Source: Planctomycetota bacterium
GTDB taxonomy: Bacteria; Planctomycetota; Planctomycetia; Gemmatales; Gemmataceae
Reading direction: 5' to 3'
Length of the DNA stretch: 8,090 nucleotides
Assembly: GCA_018970845.1 (NCBI GenBank)
Contig: JAGWVO010000156.1
Coordinates: 1 to 8,090, forward strand
Of this stretch, positions 1-5,966 are shown one piece after another (position 1 is the first letter of the stretch; every line of letters starts with the position of its first letter). The position numbers were made by a program, and so were the translations under genes. Under the pieces are notes generated by a model, which searched no databases, was not told the DNA's origin, and worked only from the letters and a program-made list of their open reading frames with translations.

Positions 1-10
1 CGTCTCGATT

Positions 11-622
11 CTACAGCCGCAAACCCGCCCGGGCGTCGTCGGGTATCAGATCCTTGACCAGGCTTTGGCGTATGTCGGGGCTGATCGGGTGGCTTGCCTC
101 GTGGTAATCCCCGGAGCGGATGGAAAACCAGACGCCGGTGGCCGGATCCGTCAGGGATTCCAGGTCGGCATCCTCCGGCAGGAATTGCACCCAATGCGCC
201 GTTCCCCAGCAGCGGTCCTCGGGATTGGCGGACAGGATGTTGGCGCGCAAGGTTTTTTGCGGGCCGAGGTGCATCGCGATGTCCTGCCCGGTGAGGCCGC
301 GCCAGGTTTCCGCGTCGGCCCCGGGGTTGCCCGGAGTGTCAAGGAGCAGGGCCGCCTGCAGGCCGCCCGCCGAGGGCAGCAGCATGTTGTGGTGGTCGAG
401 TTCGCGTTGCTGGGCCTTCGGATCATTGAGGCGGGCCATCGCGATGACCTGCTGGACGCGGAACCAGAGCGTCTGCCGGTCTTCGAACACCAGGGTGGCC
501 CGGGGGCCCATCCGAACCTTGCGGTAGCGGTCCACATAGCGCATGTGCTTGGCGAGGTGTTCGTCCTGGCCGGCCAGGAACTCCTCGGGGGGAATGATCA
601 GGTCGAGTGTCAATGGGCGCAC
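11..622 (-). CDS. DUF3501 family protein
   Basis: A 203-residue protein of the DUF3501 family, whose biochemical role is not established. The family signature is visible near the N-terminus: a run of basic residues followed by GPRATLVFEDRQTLWFRVQQ at about residues 39-58. A histidine/tryptophan-containing stretch (AHWVQFLP, about 142-149) follows in the C-terminal half. There is no signal peptide or membrane segment, so it is probably cytoplasmic. The start is a GTG at 622-620, chosen because a GGAGG lies eight bases upstream and because the family signature begins shortly after it. The same frame stays open far upstream, antisense to the neighbouring protease gene, but that stretch shows no family similarity. 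From memory, DUF3501 genes in other bacteria often sit beside rubrerythrin and Fe-S-cluster proteins. The downstream side of this gene is outside the window, so that cannot be tested here. The family call is fairly secure; the function is unknown. Confidence 0.85.
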   Translation of the reverse strand: MRPLTLDLIIPPEEFLAGQDEHLAKHMRYVDRYRKVRMGPRATLVFEDRQTLWFRVQQVIAMARLNDPKAQQRELDHHNMLLPSAGGLQAALLLDTPGNPGADAETWRGLTGQDIAMHLGPQKTLRANILSANPEDRCWGTAHWVQFLPEDADLESLTDPATGVWFSIRSGDYHEASHPISPDIRQSLVKDLIPDDARAGLRL

Positions 623-754
623 CGCTTCCGCCTCCGCACGCGGATTGCAACCTGAAACCGGTGCCGGGATCAAGACGGCCGCTTCCGGCCATCGGTATCG
701 CAACGGAACAGGCCCCCGGTTACGATTCGCGTAGGTGATGGAGGAATCGGAGCC
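623..754. promoter_or_regulatory. Divergent intergenic region
   Basis: These 132 bases separate two divergent genes and must hold the promoters for both, unless transcription enters from elsewhere. A GGAGG at 740-744 is the ribosome binding site of the S41 protease gene, ten bases before its ATG. TACGAT at 721-726 resembles a -10 box on the plus strand, but I find no good -35 partner at the right distance. A short GGCC/GGCC inverted pair lies around 677-690. No operator or riboswitch is recognisable. Confidence 0.35.
631..635 (-). promoter_or_regulatory. Ribosome binding site of the DUF3501 gene
   Basis: On the minus strand this reads GGAGG, eight bases before the GTG at 622-620. It decides the start of the DUF3501 gene inside a much longer open frame. 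Confidence 0.7.
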
Positions 755-2089
755 ATGACGGGACGGAACCTGGGCTGGATCTTGGGTGTGATGGCCGTGG
801 GCGTGTTCGGCCTTGCCGTGAGCCGGTCGGCGCCTTCCCGGGGTCGCGACAGCGACTACGAGATGGCGCGGTTGATGGTGGATGTGCTGCAGGAAGTCCG
901 CCAGCGGTATGTGCGCGAACTCAAGCCCGAGGAACAACGCCAGCTGGTTGAGGCGATGATCAATGGCGGCCTTGAACGGCTCGACCCCCATTCCAGCTAC
1001 ATCAATCCGCAGGAATACAAGCAGTTCTCCAGGGCCAGCAAGGGCTCGTTCGGAGGCGTGGGCATCAGCCTTGGCGTCGATCTGCAGAAGGGAAGCCGGC
1101 TGACGGTTCTCAGCCCGATCGTGGGCACGCCGGCCTACAACGCCGGCATCCTGGCCGGCGACATCATCACCAAGATCAACGGAAAAAGCACCGAAAACCT
1201 CGGCATCAGCGAGGCGATCGACATGATCCAGGGCGAACCGGGCACCGAGGTCGTTCTCACCGTGGTCCATGAGGGGGAGAAGAAACCAGTCGATTACACC
1301 CTCAAGCGAGACATCATCCGCGTCCAGAGCGTGATCGGAGACTCCCGGTTGCCCGACGGCAACCCGGATTTCATGCTCGACAAGGAACGCAAGATCGCCT
1401 ATGTCCGCATCTCAAGCTTTGCCGAGACCACGGTTGGCGAGCTCAAGGCGGCCCTCGCCGCGATCCAGGCCGCCGGAGCACGGGCCCTTGTGATCGACCT
1501 CCGGTACAACCCCGGCGGCCTGCTGAGCGCCGCCGTCGAGATTTCCGACATGTTCCTCGACGACGGCGTGATCGTTTCCACCCGCGGCCGCAACCAACAA
1601 GACCAGGTCTATTCGGCGCACCGGGATGGAACGCTGTTCCTGCCCGCCAAGCAGTTTCCCATCGCCGTGCTTGTGAACCGTTATTCGGCGAGCGCCAGCG
1701 AGATCCTATCCGCGGCGCTTCAGGACCATGGCCGCGCCATCGTTGTGGGCGAGAGGTCGTTCGGCAAGGGCAGCGTCCAGAATGTCATTCCGATGGAAAG
1801 CCAGGCGAGCGCGCTCAAGCTCACCACGGCCAGCTACTGGCGGCCCAGCGGCAAGAATATCCACCGTTTCCCCGACAGCAAGGAAACCGATGAGTGGGGC
1901 GTGAAGCCTTCCGAGGGAATGGAAGTGAAGCTCGAGGACAAGGAGCGGGTCGACTACCAGCGCTGGCGAAGCGATCGTGATGTGGTCCGCGAAGCGGGCA
2001 AGCCGCACAGCCCCTTGCTTCCCGACTTCAAGGACAGGGTTCTTGGCAAGGCCTTGGAGGCGGTTCGCGCCGCCATGCCCGCCAACTGA
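755..2089 (+). CDS. S41 family carboxy-terminal processing protease (CtpA/Prc type)
   Basis: A 444-residue serine protease that cleaves substrates near their C-termini outside the cytoplasmic membrane. Residues 7-25 form a hydrophobic N-terminal segment that is either a membrane anchor or an uncleaved signal, so the enzyme should face the periplasm. An N-terminal helical part (about 33-92, with the typical LDPHSSYI stretch) leads into a PDZ domain (about 94-175) that would bind substrate tails. The S41 peptidase domain covers about 190-385. By alignment with E. coli Tsp, the catalytic serine is S313 in SASASEI and the lysine is K338 in FGKGSVQ, 25 residues later. D324, in QDHGRA, matches the third Tsp active-site residue. 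The ATG is preceded by GGAGG at 740-744. The pseudouridine synthase gene follows after four bases. Family and activity are secure; the natural substrate cannot be inferred. The C-terminal tail after about 385 is charged and resembles planctomycete members as I remember them. Confidence 0.95.
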   Translation: MTGRNLGWILGVMAVGVFGLAVSRSAPSRGRDSDYEMARLMVDVLQEVRQRYVRELKPEEQRQLVEAMINGGLERLDPHSSYINPQEYKQFSRASKGSFGGVGISLGVDLQKGSRLTVLSPIVGTPAYNAGILAGDIITKINGKSTENLGISEAIDMIQGEPGTEVVLTVVHEGEKKPVDYTLKRDIIRVQSVIGDSRLPDGNPDFMLDKERKIAYVRISSFAETTVGELKAALAAIQAAGARALVIDLRYNPGGLLSAAVEISDMFLDDGVIVSTRGRNQQDQVYSAHRDGTLFLPAKQFPIAVLVNRYSASASEILSAALQDHGRAIVVGERSFGKGSVQNVIPMESQASALKLTTASYWRPSGKNIHRFPDSKETDEWGVKPSEGMEVKLEDKERVDYQRWRSDRDVVREAGKPHSPLLPDFKDRVLGKALEAVRAAMPAN

Positions 2090-2093
2090 CCCA

Positions 2094-2789
2094 ATGGCCG
2101 ACCCCGCCGTCCTGTTCGAGGACAACCACTGCCTGGCGTTGTGCAAGCCGGCGGGATTGCTCACCCAGGGGGTTTCGGGAGCGGCGCCCAGCCTCGAGGA
2201 TGCCGCCCGCGATTACCTGCGAGCCACCCACGGCAAGAAGGGGCGCGTTTACCTGGGTATCCCCCACAGGCTCGACAGGCCCGTTTCGGGCGTGGTTCTC
2301 TTCGCCAAGAGTTCCAAGGCGGCCGCAAGGCTTGCCGAGCAGTTCCGCGACAGGGTTGTCCGCAAGGTTTATTGGGCGGTGCTGGAGTCGTCGTCCGTCG
2401 CTCAGTCTTGGCATGGGCCAGTAACCTGGGCTGATCACATGCGCAAAGTCTCCGAGGAATCGCGCGCTGAAATCGTGGAGGCCGGCGCGGAAGGTGCCAA
2501 GCCGGCCGAGATGGAGGTGGAGTGCCTTGGGTGGGACCGGACTGGACTGCGGGTGGAGATGCGCCCCGTCACCGGCCGCATGCACCAGCTTCGGCTTCAG
2601 GCGGCCAGTCGCGGTCTGCCGATTGTTGGAGACCAGCAGTACGGCGCCAAAACCGCCCTTGGCCTTGTCGGCTCACGGGAAGCTCCCATCGCGCTTCATG
2701 CCCGTTGGCTCAGGTTTCTCCATCCGATCCGCTACGAACCGGTCGAGTTGACCGCTCCCCTGCCGCCCCACTGGCCGGCGACCCCATGA
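2094..2789 (+). CDS. RluA/RluD-family RNA pseudouridine synthase
   Basis: A 231-residue enzyme that isomerises uridine to pseudouridine in structured RNA, probably rRNA or tRNA, in the cytoplasm. The family motif is HRLDRPVSG at residues 58-66, with the catalytic aspartate D61. A second hallmark, TGRMHQLR at 160-167 followed by GLPIVGDQQYG at 174-184, forms the conserved core near the active site. The opening FEDNHCLALCKPAG is typical of the family. There is no S4 RNA-binding domain before it, so this is a short form like RluA or TruC rather than RluC/RluD, and the target base cannot be named. The ATG lies four bases after the protease stop and has no clear Shine-Dalgarno at normal distance, which suggests reinitiation from the upstream gene. 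Its stop overlaps the next start as ATGA. The frame is open further upstream inside the protease gene, but conserved sequence begins only after this ATG. Confidence 0.93.
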   Translation: MADPAVLFEDNHCLALCKPAGLLTQGVSGAAPSLEDAARDYLRATHGKKGRVYLGIPHRLDRPVSGVVLFAKSSKAAARLAEQFRDRVVRKVYWAVLESSSVAQSWHGPVTWADHMRKVSEESRAEIVEAGAEGAKPAEMEVECLGWDRTGLRVEMRPVTGRMHQLRLQAASRGLPIVGDQQYGAKTALGLVGSREAPIALHARWLRFLHPIRYEPVELTAPLPPHWPATP

Positions 2790-3526
2790 TCGCTGACCGG
2801 GGGTTCAACCTTGTTCCCGTCATCGACCTCAAGCATGGCCGCGCGGTTCATGCCGTGGCGGGCCGCCGCGATGCCTATCAAACCGCCCAAGGAGTGCTTG
2901 GCGACGGGGATGATCCGGTTGCCCTGGCATTGGCCATGGCGCGGGCATGCCGGACGAAGCGTCTATATGTAGCCGATCTCGACGCCATCGCGGGCCTTCC
3001 GCCCCAATGCGCCTTGGTCGATTCATTGGCATCGGCGGGGCTGGAATTGTGGCTCGATGCGGGTGTCACTGGGCCGGCGGACGCGTGGCCATGGCTAGCA
3101 GCGGATGAAAAGCTGACGGTGGTGCTTGGACTGGAGACGATTCGTGGACCCCGGGCGTTGGCGGAAGCCGCGCGTCGCGATCCGTCGCGATTCGCCTTCT
3201 CTCTCGACCTGGTGGCGGGAGAACCCCGAAGGGCACCGGGATGGGAAACAGGTGGCATGGCGGAATTATTCGGTGCCGCCATGGACGCCGGCATCCGGAG
3301 GATGTTGGCCATCGACCTGGCTCGGGTGGGAACAGGCGACGGGCCATGGGGACACGGCGTGGTTGAGGCTTGGCGACGGGCTGGAGCCACTGGTGAACTG
3401 CTGGCGGGCGGAGGCGTGCGAGGCCCGGACGATTTGATGACGCTTGCCCAGACGGGATTTCATGGCGCCTTGGTGGCCACGGCGCTTCACCGGGGGATGC
3501 TACAGGAGCGCTTATTTGGCGTTTGA
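2786..3526 (+). CDS. HisA/HisF-related TIM-barrel protein
   Basis: A 246-residue cytoplasmic (beta/alpha)8-barrel protein related to the histidine enzymes HisA and HisF. The N-terminal strand PVIDLKHGRAV (residues 11-21) matches the HisA pattern, with D14 at the general acid/base position. A second aspartate, D141 in FSLDLVAGEP, matches the second catalytic aspartate on strand five. The C-terminal half keeps a glycine-rich phosphate-binding loop, AGGGVRGPDDL (207-217). The length fits HisA (about 245). The intervening sequence looks divergent and no other histidine gene is nearby, so a role in histidine synthesis is doubtful. From memory, a HisA/HisF-related family occurs in methanogens and planctomycetes and has been linked to tetrahydromethanopterin-dependent one-carbon metabolism; that link is an inference here. 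The ATG overlaps the upstream TGA as ATGA and lacks a clear ribosome binding site, so translation is probably coupled. The fold is secure; the reaction is not. Confidence 0.85.
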   Translation: MIADRGFNLVPVIDLKHGRAVHAVAGRRDAYQTAQGVLGDGDDPVALALAMARACRTKRLYVADLDAIAGLPPQCALVDSLASAGLELWLDAGVTGPADAWPWLAADEKLTVVLGLETIRGPRALAEAARRDPSRFAFSLDLVAGEPRRAPGWETGGMAELFGAAMDAGIRRMLAIDLARVGTGDGPWGHGVVEAWRRAGATGELLAGGGVRGPDDLMTLAQTGFHGALVATALHRGMLQERLFGV

Positions 3527-3551
3527 ATCAAAATGGCACCTTAATGGCCGG

Positions 3552-3581
3552 GGGTTTGGCCACTAGGGAGTGGCCAAACCC
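3552..3581. terminator. Hairpin terminator between converging genes, probably bidirectional
   Basis: Two perfectly complementary 12-base arms, GGGTTTGGCCAC at 3552-3563 and GTGGCCAAACCC at 3570-3581, enclose the six-base loop TAGGGA. The hairpin lies 25 bases after the HisA-like stop and 32 bases beyond the stop of the converging lipoprotein gene. On the plus strand it is followed by TGTTT, a short T-rich stretch; on the minus side there is no real T run. The perfect stem and position support termination of both units, though the weak U tracts leave some doubt about efficiency. Confidence 0.8.
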
Positions 3582-3613
3582 TGTTTCGGACGGCTTCATG
3601 TGCCAGGTCGTGC

Positions 3614-4171
3614 TTAGCGAACGGGAACCGATGGAATCGAAAGTGGCGCCGGTTCAAGCGATGGCGCGCCGGGAGGAGGAGGCAGCACGGCAGGGCTTCC
3701 GGGGTTGAACGGGGGCAGCGCGGGGCCCGCGTTGGCGGCCGGCGGAGCGGGTTTTTCGGCGGGCGCCGCGACTGGCTCGGGCAGGTTCAGCGTCGGCGGG
3801 GGTGGCACATTGAGGCTGGTCGCGGGCACGGCGGGGGCGCTTGGAAGCGGTTCCGCGGGAGCGACCGGGGTGGCCACGGACTGAATGGGCGCAGGAGTCA
3901 CCGGATCCGGCTTGGCTGCGGCCTTGGTGGCGGCTGGACTCATGCCCGTCGGATTGGAGGATGCCGGCTTGGGCGCAATGGACAGGCTCGGCGCGTCTCC
4001 ACCCACGGGCGCCGACTTGGCGTTCGCTGGCGCGGTTTGCCAGGCGGGAAGGGGCGCGGAGTTCTTTTTCTTGGCGTAGCTTTCCTTGCACATGAAGCAG
4101 GAACTGCCGCCGCAACCCGTGAGAAGGGCCGGCACGATGGCCCAACCGGCAAAAAGGAATTTCAGTTTCAC
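3614..4171 (-). CDS. Proline/alanine-rich lipoprotein of unknown function
   Basis: A 185-residue predicted lipoprotein. The N-terminus has basic residues, a hydrophobic core (about 5-18) and a lipobox LTGC with the lipidated cysteine at C20. Signal peptidase II should cut before C20, leaving the protein tethered to a membrane on the outer side. Two further cysteines follow at once, C25 and C28, in CGGSSCFMCK; the C25-F-M-C28 spacing is a CxxC. From about residue 38 to the end the sequence is dominated by proline and alanine, with few charged residues and no recognisable fold. It is probably an extended, disordered stalk or linker. The start is GTG at 4171-4169, supported by AGGAGG six bases upstream and by the signal peptide beginning right there. 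The frame is open far upstream through the rhomboid gene in antisense phase, which I ignore. It lies downstream of the rhomboid gene on the same strand, about 100 bases away. I do not recognise a family. Confidence 0.8.
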   Translation of the reverse strand: MKLKFLFAGWAIVPALLTGCGGSSCFMCKESYAKKKNSAPLPAWQTAPANAKSAPVGGDAPSLSIAPKPASSNPTGMSPAATKAAAKPDPVTPAPIQSVATPVAPAEPLPSAPAVPATSLNVPPPPTLNLPEPVAAPAEKPAPPAANAGPALPPFNPGSPAVLPPPPGAPSLEPAPLSIPSVPVR

Positions 4172-4177
4172 TCGCCA

Positions 4178-4183
4178 CCTCCT
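4178..4183 (-). promoter_or_regulatory. Ribosome binding site of the lipoprotein gene
   Basis: The minus strand reads AGGAGG, six bases ahead of the GTG at 4171-4169. It is the strongest Shine-Dalgarno in the window and fixes the lipoprotein start. Confidence 0.75.
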
Positions 4184-4196
4184 GTGCGGACGGATT

Positions 4197-4212
4197 CCCG
4201 TCATGTGACGGG
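4197..4212. repeat. Inverted repeat in the rhomboid-lipoprotein gap
   Basis: Seven-base arms CCCGTCA and TGACGGG are separated by only TG, giving a near-palindrome. An outer GATT (4193-4196) can also pair with AATC (4216-4219) across a three-base bulge. The repeat lies in the 101-base gap upstream of the lipoprotein start, 14 bases before its ribosome binding site. The tiny central gap favours a protein-binding operator over a stable RNA hairpin. A terminator for the rhomboid gene is possible but there is no T run. Nothing else is recognisable in 4172-4272. Confidence 0.4.
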
Positions 4213-4272
4213 ACGAATCGTCTTCGGAAAGGGCGAATAGTGCGGCTTGCCCGTGGAAGCAAGCGGAATTCC

Positions 4273-5172
4273 TCATTCCGTCCAGAGGTATCCCGCCAAA
4301 AGGCCGGCCAGGAGGCCGCCGGCGTGGGCATGGTTGGCCATCGAGACGCCTCCGGTGAGCTGCAGGAATCCGGCGAAGAACCAGGCCATCATCACCATCG
4401 CGGTGAATCCGTCGATGGCGAGGCCGCGTCCGGGCGCCCGCGACATCTGGATCCAACTGAAACCGAATATCCCGTAAACGACCCCCGACATGCCGCCGAA
4501 CATGCCGTCGGGCACCATGAGTCCCTGGGACAGGTTGGATGCGAGGGCCAATCCCAGCACCAAGGCGCCGTATCGGGGCGGGCCCAGGGCGCGCTCTACC
4601 TTCGTGCCAAGCGAGATGAGCATGAGCATGTTGAACAGGAGATGGATGGTGCTGAAATGAAGGAACGCGGGAGTGACCATGCGCCAAGGCTGGTTCCACG
4701 GAATGGCGCCGCCGGTCGGCCGACCCATCGGGTCGGCGAAACTCAGGAACGAGACAACCTGCTCGGGTGTTCCAATCGGTTCGGAGGTTTCTTGCCGGCT
4801 GGCGGCGGAAATGGAGAAGAGCGAAACCCCCACGGAAACCAGCACCACCAAAAGGGTGATCTTGTCTCGGGCGGCGCCCCGCATCCGCCTTTCCATGCGC
4901 TTTTGTCGTTGCTCGTATTCGCGTTCCGCGGATTGTTCCTCGCTCCTGATTTTGCGGGCCTCCGACCTGGCGGCGGCATGGTCGGCCGACATGGGGTTGG
5001 CCTGGAAAGAAGCCAGCAACTCCCTGGCCCGGGGCAGCTTGTCCTCATCGACGATCCAGACCTGAATGCCTTCTGGAGATTCCAGGAGGTTCGACTTGAT
5101 GCCTTCGGCCAAAAGGATGTCGGCCAGGAGCGATGCCTGCGCGGCTGGTAAGGTTTGTCCGACCTGCCTCAT
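4273..5172 (-). CDS. Rhomboid-family intramembrane serine protease (GlpG-like)
   Basis: A 299-residue protease that cuts transmembrane substrates within the membrane. Residues 8-62 resemble the N-terminal cytoplasmic domain of E. coli GlpG, including the pattern LLAEGI, VWIVDEDKLPRARELLASF and NP. A strongly charged Arg/Glu stretch (about 66-102), probably helical or coiled-coil, follows. Six membrane segments are then visible at about 105-124, 164-188, 200-218, 224-243, 252-272 and 277-296. The active site is complete: serine S229 in GGMSG and histidine H283 in NHAHAGGLLAG. H177 and N181 in HLLFN match GlpG H150 and N154 of the oxyanion region, and the rhomboid WRMVTPAFLH signature is at 163-172. 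The ATG at 5172-5170 has GGGAG six bases upstream. The gene is divergent from nth, and the lipoprotein gene follows it. The activity is confident; the substrate is unknown. Confidence 0.94.
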   Translation of the reverse strand: MRQVGQTLPAAQASLLADILLAEGIKSNLLESPEGIQVWIVDEDKLPRARELLASFQANPMSADHAAARSEARKIRSEEQSAEREYEQRQKRMERRMRGAARDKITLLVVLVSVGVSLFSISAASRQETSEPIGTPEQVVSFLSFADPMGRPTGGAIPWNQPWRMVTPAFLHFSTIHLLFNMLMLISLGTKVERALGPPRYGALVLGLALASNLSQGLMVPDGMFGGMSGVVYGIFGFSWIQMSRAPGRGLAIDGFTAMVMMAWFFAGFLQLTGGVSMANHAHAGGLLAGLLAGYLWTE

Positions 5173-5207
5173 GGATGACTCCCGGGAAGGGCTTTCGCCC
5201 CTCCGCC

Positions 5208-5235
5208 ATCCTAGGGCATCTGTCGCGGGCTTGAA
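5208..5235 (-). promoter_or_regulatory. Candidate promoter of the rhomboid gene
   Basis: On the minus strand TTCAAG (5235-5230) and TAGGAT (5213-5208) are 16 bases apart. The -10 matches the sigma-70 consensus at four of six positions, the -35 only at three. It would give a leader of about 30 bases containing a small GGGC/GCCC hairpin (5189-5200). Weak evidence based on pattern only. Confidence 0.25.
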
Positions 5236-5258
5236 GGCGGGCGTGATGAACCTACCAT
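5231..5258 (+). promoter_or_regulatory. Candidate promoter of nth-pepT
   Basis: TTGAAG (5231-5236) and TACCAT (5253-5258) are 16 bases apart, and each matches the sigma-70 consensus at four of six positions. Transcription would begin near 5265, the A of the nth start codon itself, implying a leaderless message. It overlaps the candidate rhomboid promoter on the other strand. In GC-rich DNA such matches arise by chance, so confidence is low. Confidence 0.3.
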
Positions 5259-5264
5259 CGGAGC

Positions 5265-5966
5265 ATGGGGAAAACCAAGCGACGAAATCCGTCCGTCGGC
5301 CTCTTGGAGAAGTTGGCCGGGATGTATCCCGAAAGCCGCTGCGCGCTTGAATACGAAAATCCGCTGCAACTGCTGGTGGCGACGATCCTTTCGGCCCAGT
5401 GCACCGATGCGCGCGTCAACAAGGTCACACCGGCCTTGTTCGCCCGGTTTCCCGATGCCAAGTCTCTCGCCCAAGCGGATTTGGGTGAAATCGAGAAACT
5501 GATCCAGTCGACCGGTTTTTTTCGCCACAAGGCCGCCAACATCAGGGGATGCTGCCGGGAACTCATGGACAGGCATGGCGGGGAGGTTCCCCGCACGCTT
5601 GAGGAGTTGGTTGTGTTGCCCGGCGTCGGGCGCAAGACGGCGAATGTGGTCCTGGGGCATTGTTTTGGCGTGCCCGGCATCACCGTGGACACCCATGTGG
5701 GACGACTGAGCCGCCGCCTGGGCCTGACCCGGCACGACGACCCGGTGAAGGTGGAACGCGACCTCATGGAGCAATGGCCGCCCGGGGACTGGACGATCAC
5801 CAGTCTCCGCCTCATCGACCATGGCCGGGCGGTTTGTGCCGCCCGCAAGCCGGCCTGTGATCGATGCGGCCTCGCCGATTTGTGCCCCCGGGTGGGGGTC
5901 GAGGGGGCACCGGGGCGGTCCCGGCGTTCCTCCCAAGGTTCCAAGGACGAGGATGGCGGCGGATGA
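5265..5966 (+). CDS. nth: Endonuclease III, DNA glycosylase/AP lyase
   Basis: A 233-residue base-excision repair enzyme that removes oxidised pyrimidines from DNA and cleaves the abasic strand. The helix-hairpin-helix motif is LPGVGRKTANVVL at residues 118-130, with the catalytic lysine K124. The catalytic aspartate is D142 in VDTHVGR. The [4Fe-4S] cluster ligands are C191, C198, C201 and C207, with exactly the C-x6-C-x2-C-x5-C spacing of E. coli Nth and a constant offset of four residues from it. Beyond the cluster a hydrophilic Gly/Ser/Arg tail (about 210-233) extends past the E. coli end. The ATG has no normally spaced Shine-Dalgarno; GGAG ends one base before it. A later ATG at residue 20 would remove a conserved helix, so I keep the first. 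The stop overlaps the pepT start as ATGA, so the two are probably co-transcribed. Confidence 0.96.
   Translation: MGKTKRRNPSVGLLEKLAGMYPESRCALEYENPLQLLVATILSAQCTDARVNKVTPALFARFPDAKSLAQADLGEIEKLIQSTGFFRHKAANIRGCCRELMDRHGGEVPRTLEELVVLPGVGRKTANVVLGHCFGVPGITVDTHVGRLSRRLGLTRHDDPVKVERDLMEQWPPGDWTITSLRLIDHGRAVCAARKPACDRCGLADLCPRVGVEGAPGRSRRSSQGSKDEDGGG

Noticed and set aside
65..655. 196-residue plus-strand open frame opposite DUF3501
   Set aside because: It is the antisense shadow of a recognised family and shows no recognisable domain or plausible ribosome binding site.
623..1270. Upstream extension of the DUF3501 frame to a 419-residue protein antisense to the S41 protease
   Set aside because: The family signature starts only after the GTG at 622, which has its own GGAGG. 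The extension is antisense to a well-conserved protease and is explained by high GC content keeping frames open.
1977..2093. Longer N-terminus for the pseudouridine synthase starting inside the protease gene
   Set aside because: The added 39 residues are Arg/Pro-rich out-of-frame protease sequence, while family similarity begins at the ATG at 2094.
3614..4171. TonB-like or cell-wall linker identity for the proline-rich lipoprotein
   Set aside because: TonB has an N-terminal membrane helix and a folded C-terminal domain; this protein has a lipobox and no visible C-terminal domain. Proline richness alone is not enough.
4172..4699. Upstream extension of the lipoprotein frame to 361 residues
   Set aside because: A signal peptide with lipobox begins exactly at the GTG with AGGAGG. 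The extension overlaps rhomboid antisense sequence.
4240..5151. 303-residue plus-strand open frame opposite the rhomboid gene
   Set aside because: The minus-strand protein has a full rhomboid active site and membrane segments. The antisense translation is low-complexity and unlike any family I know.
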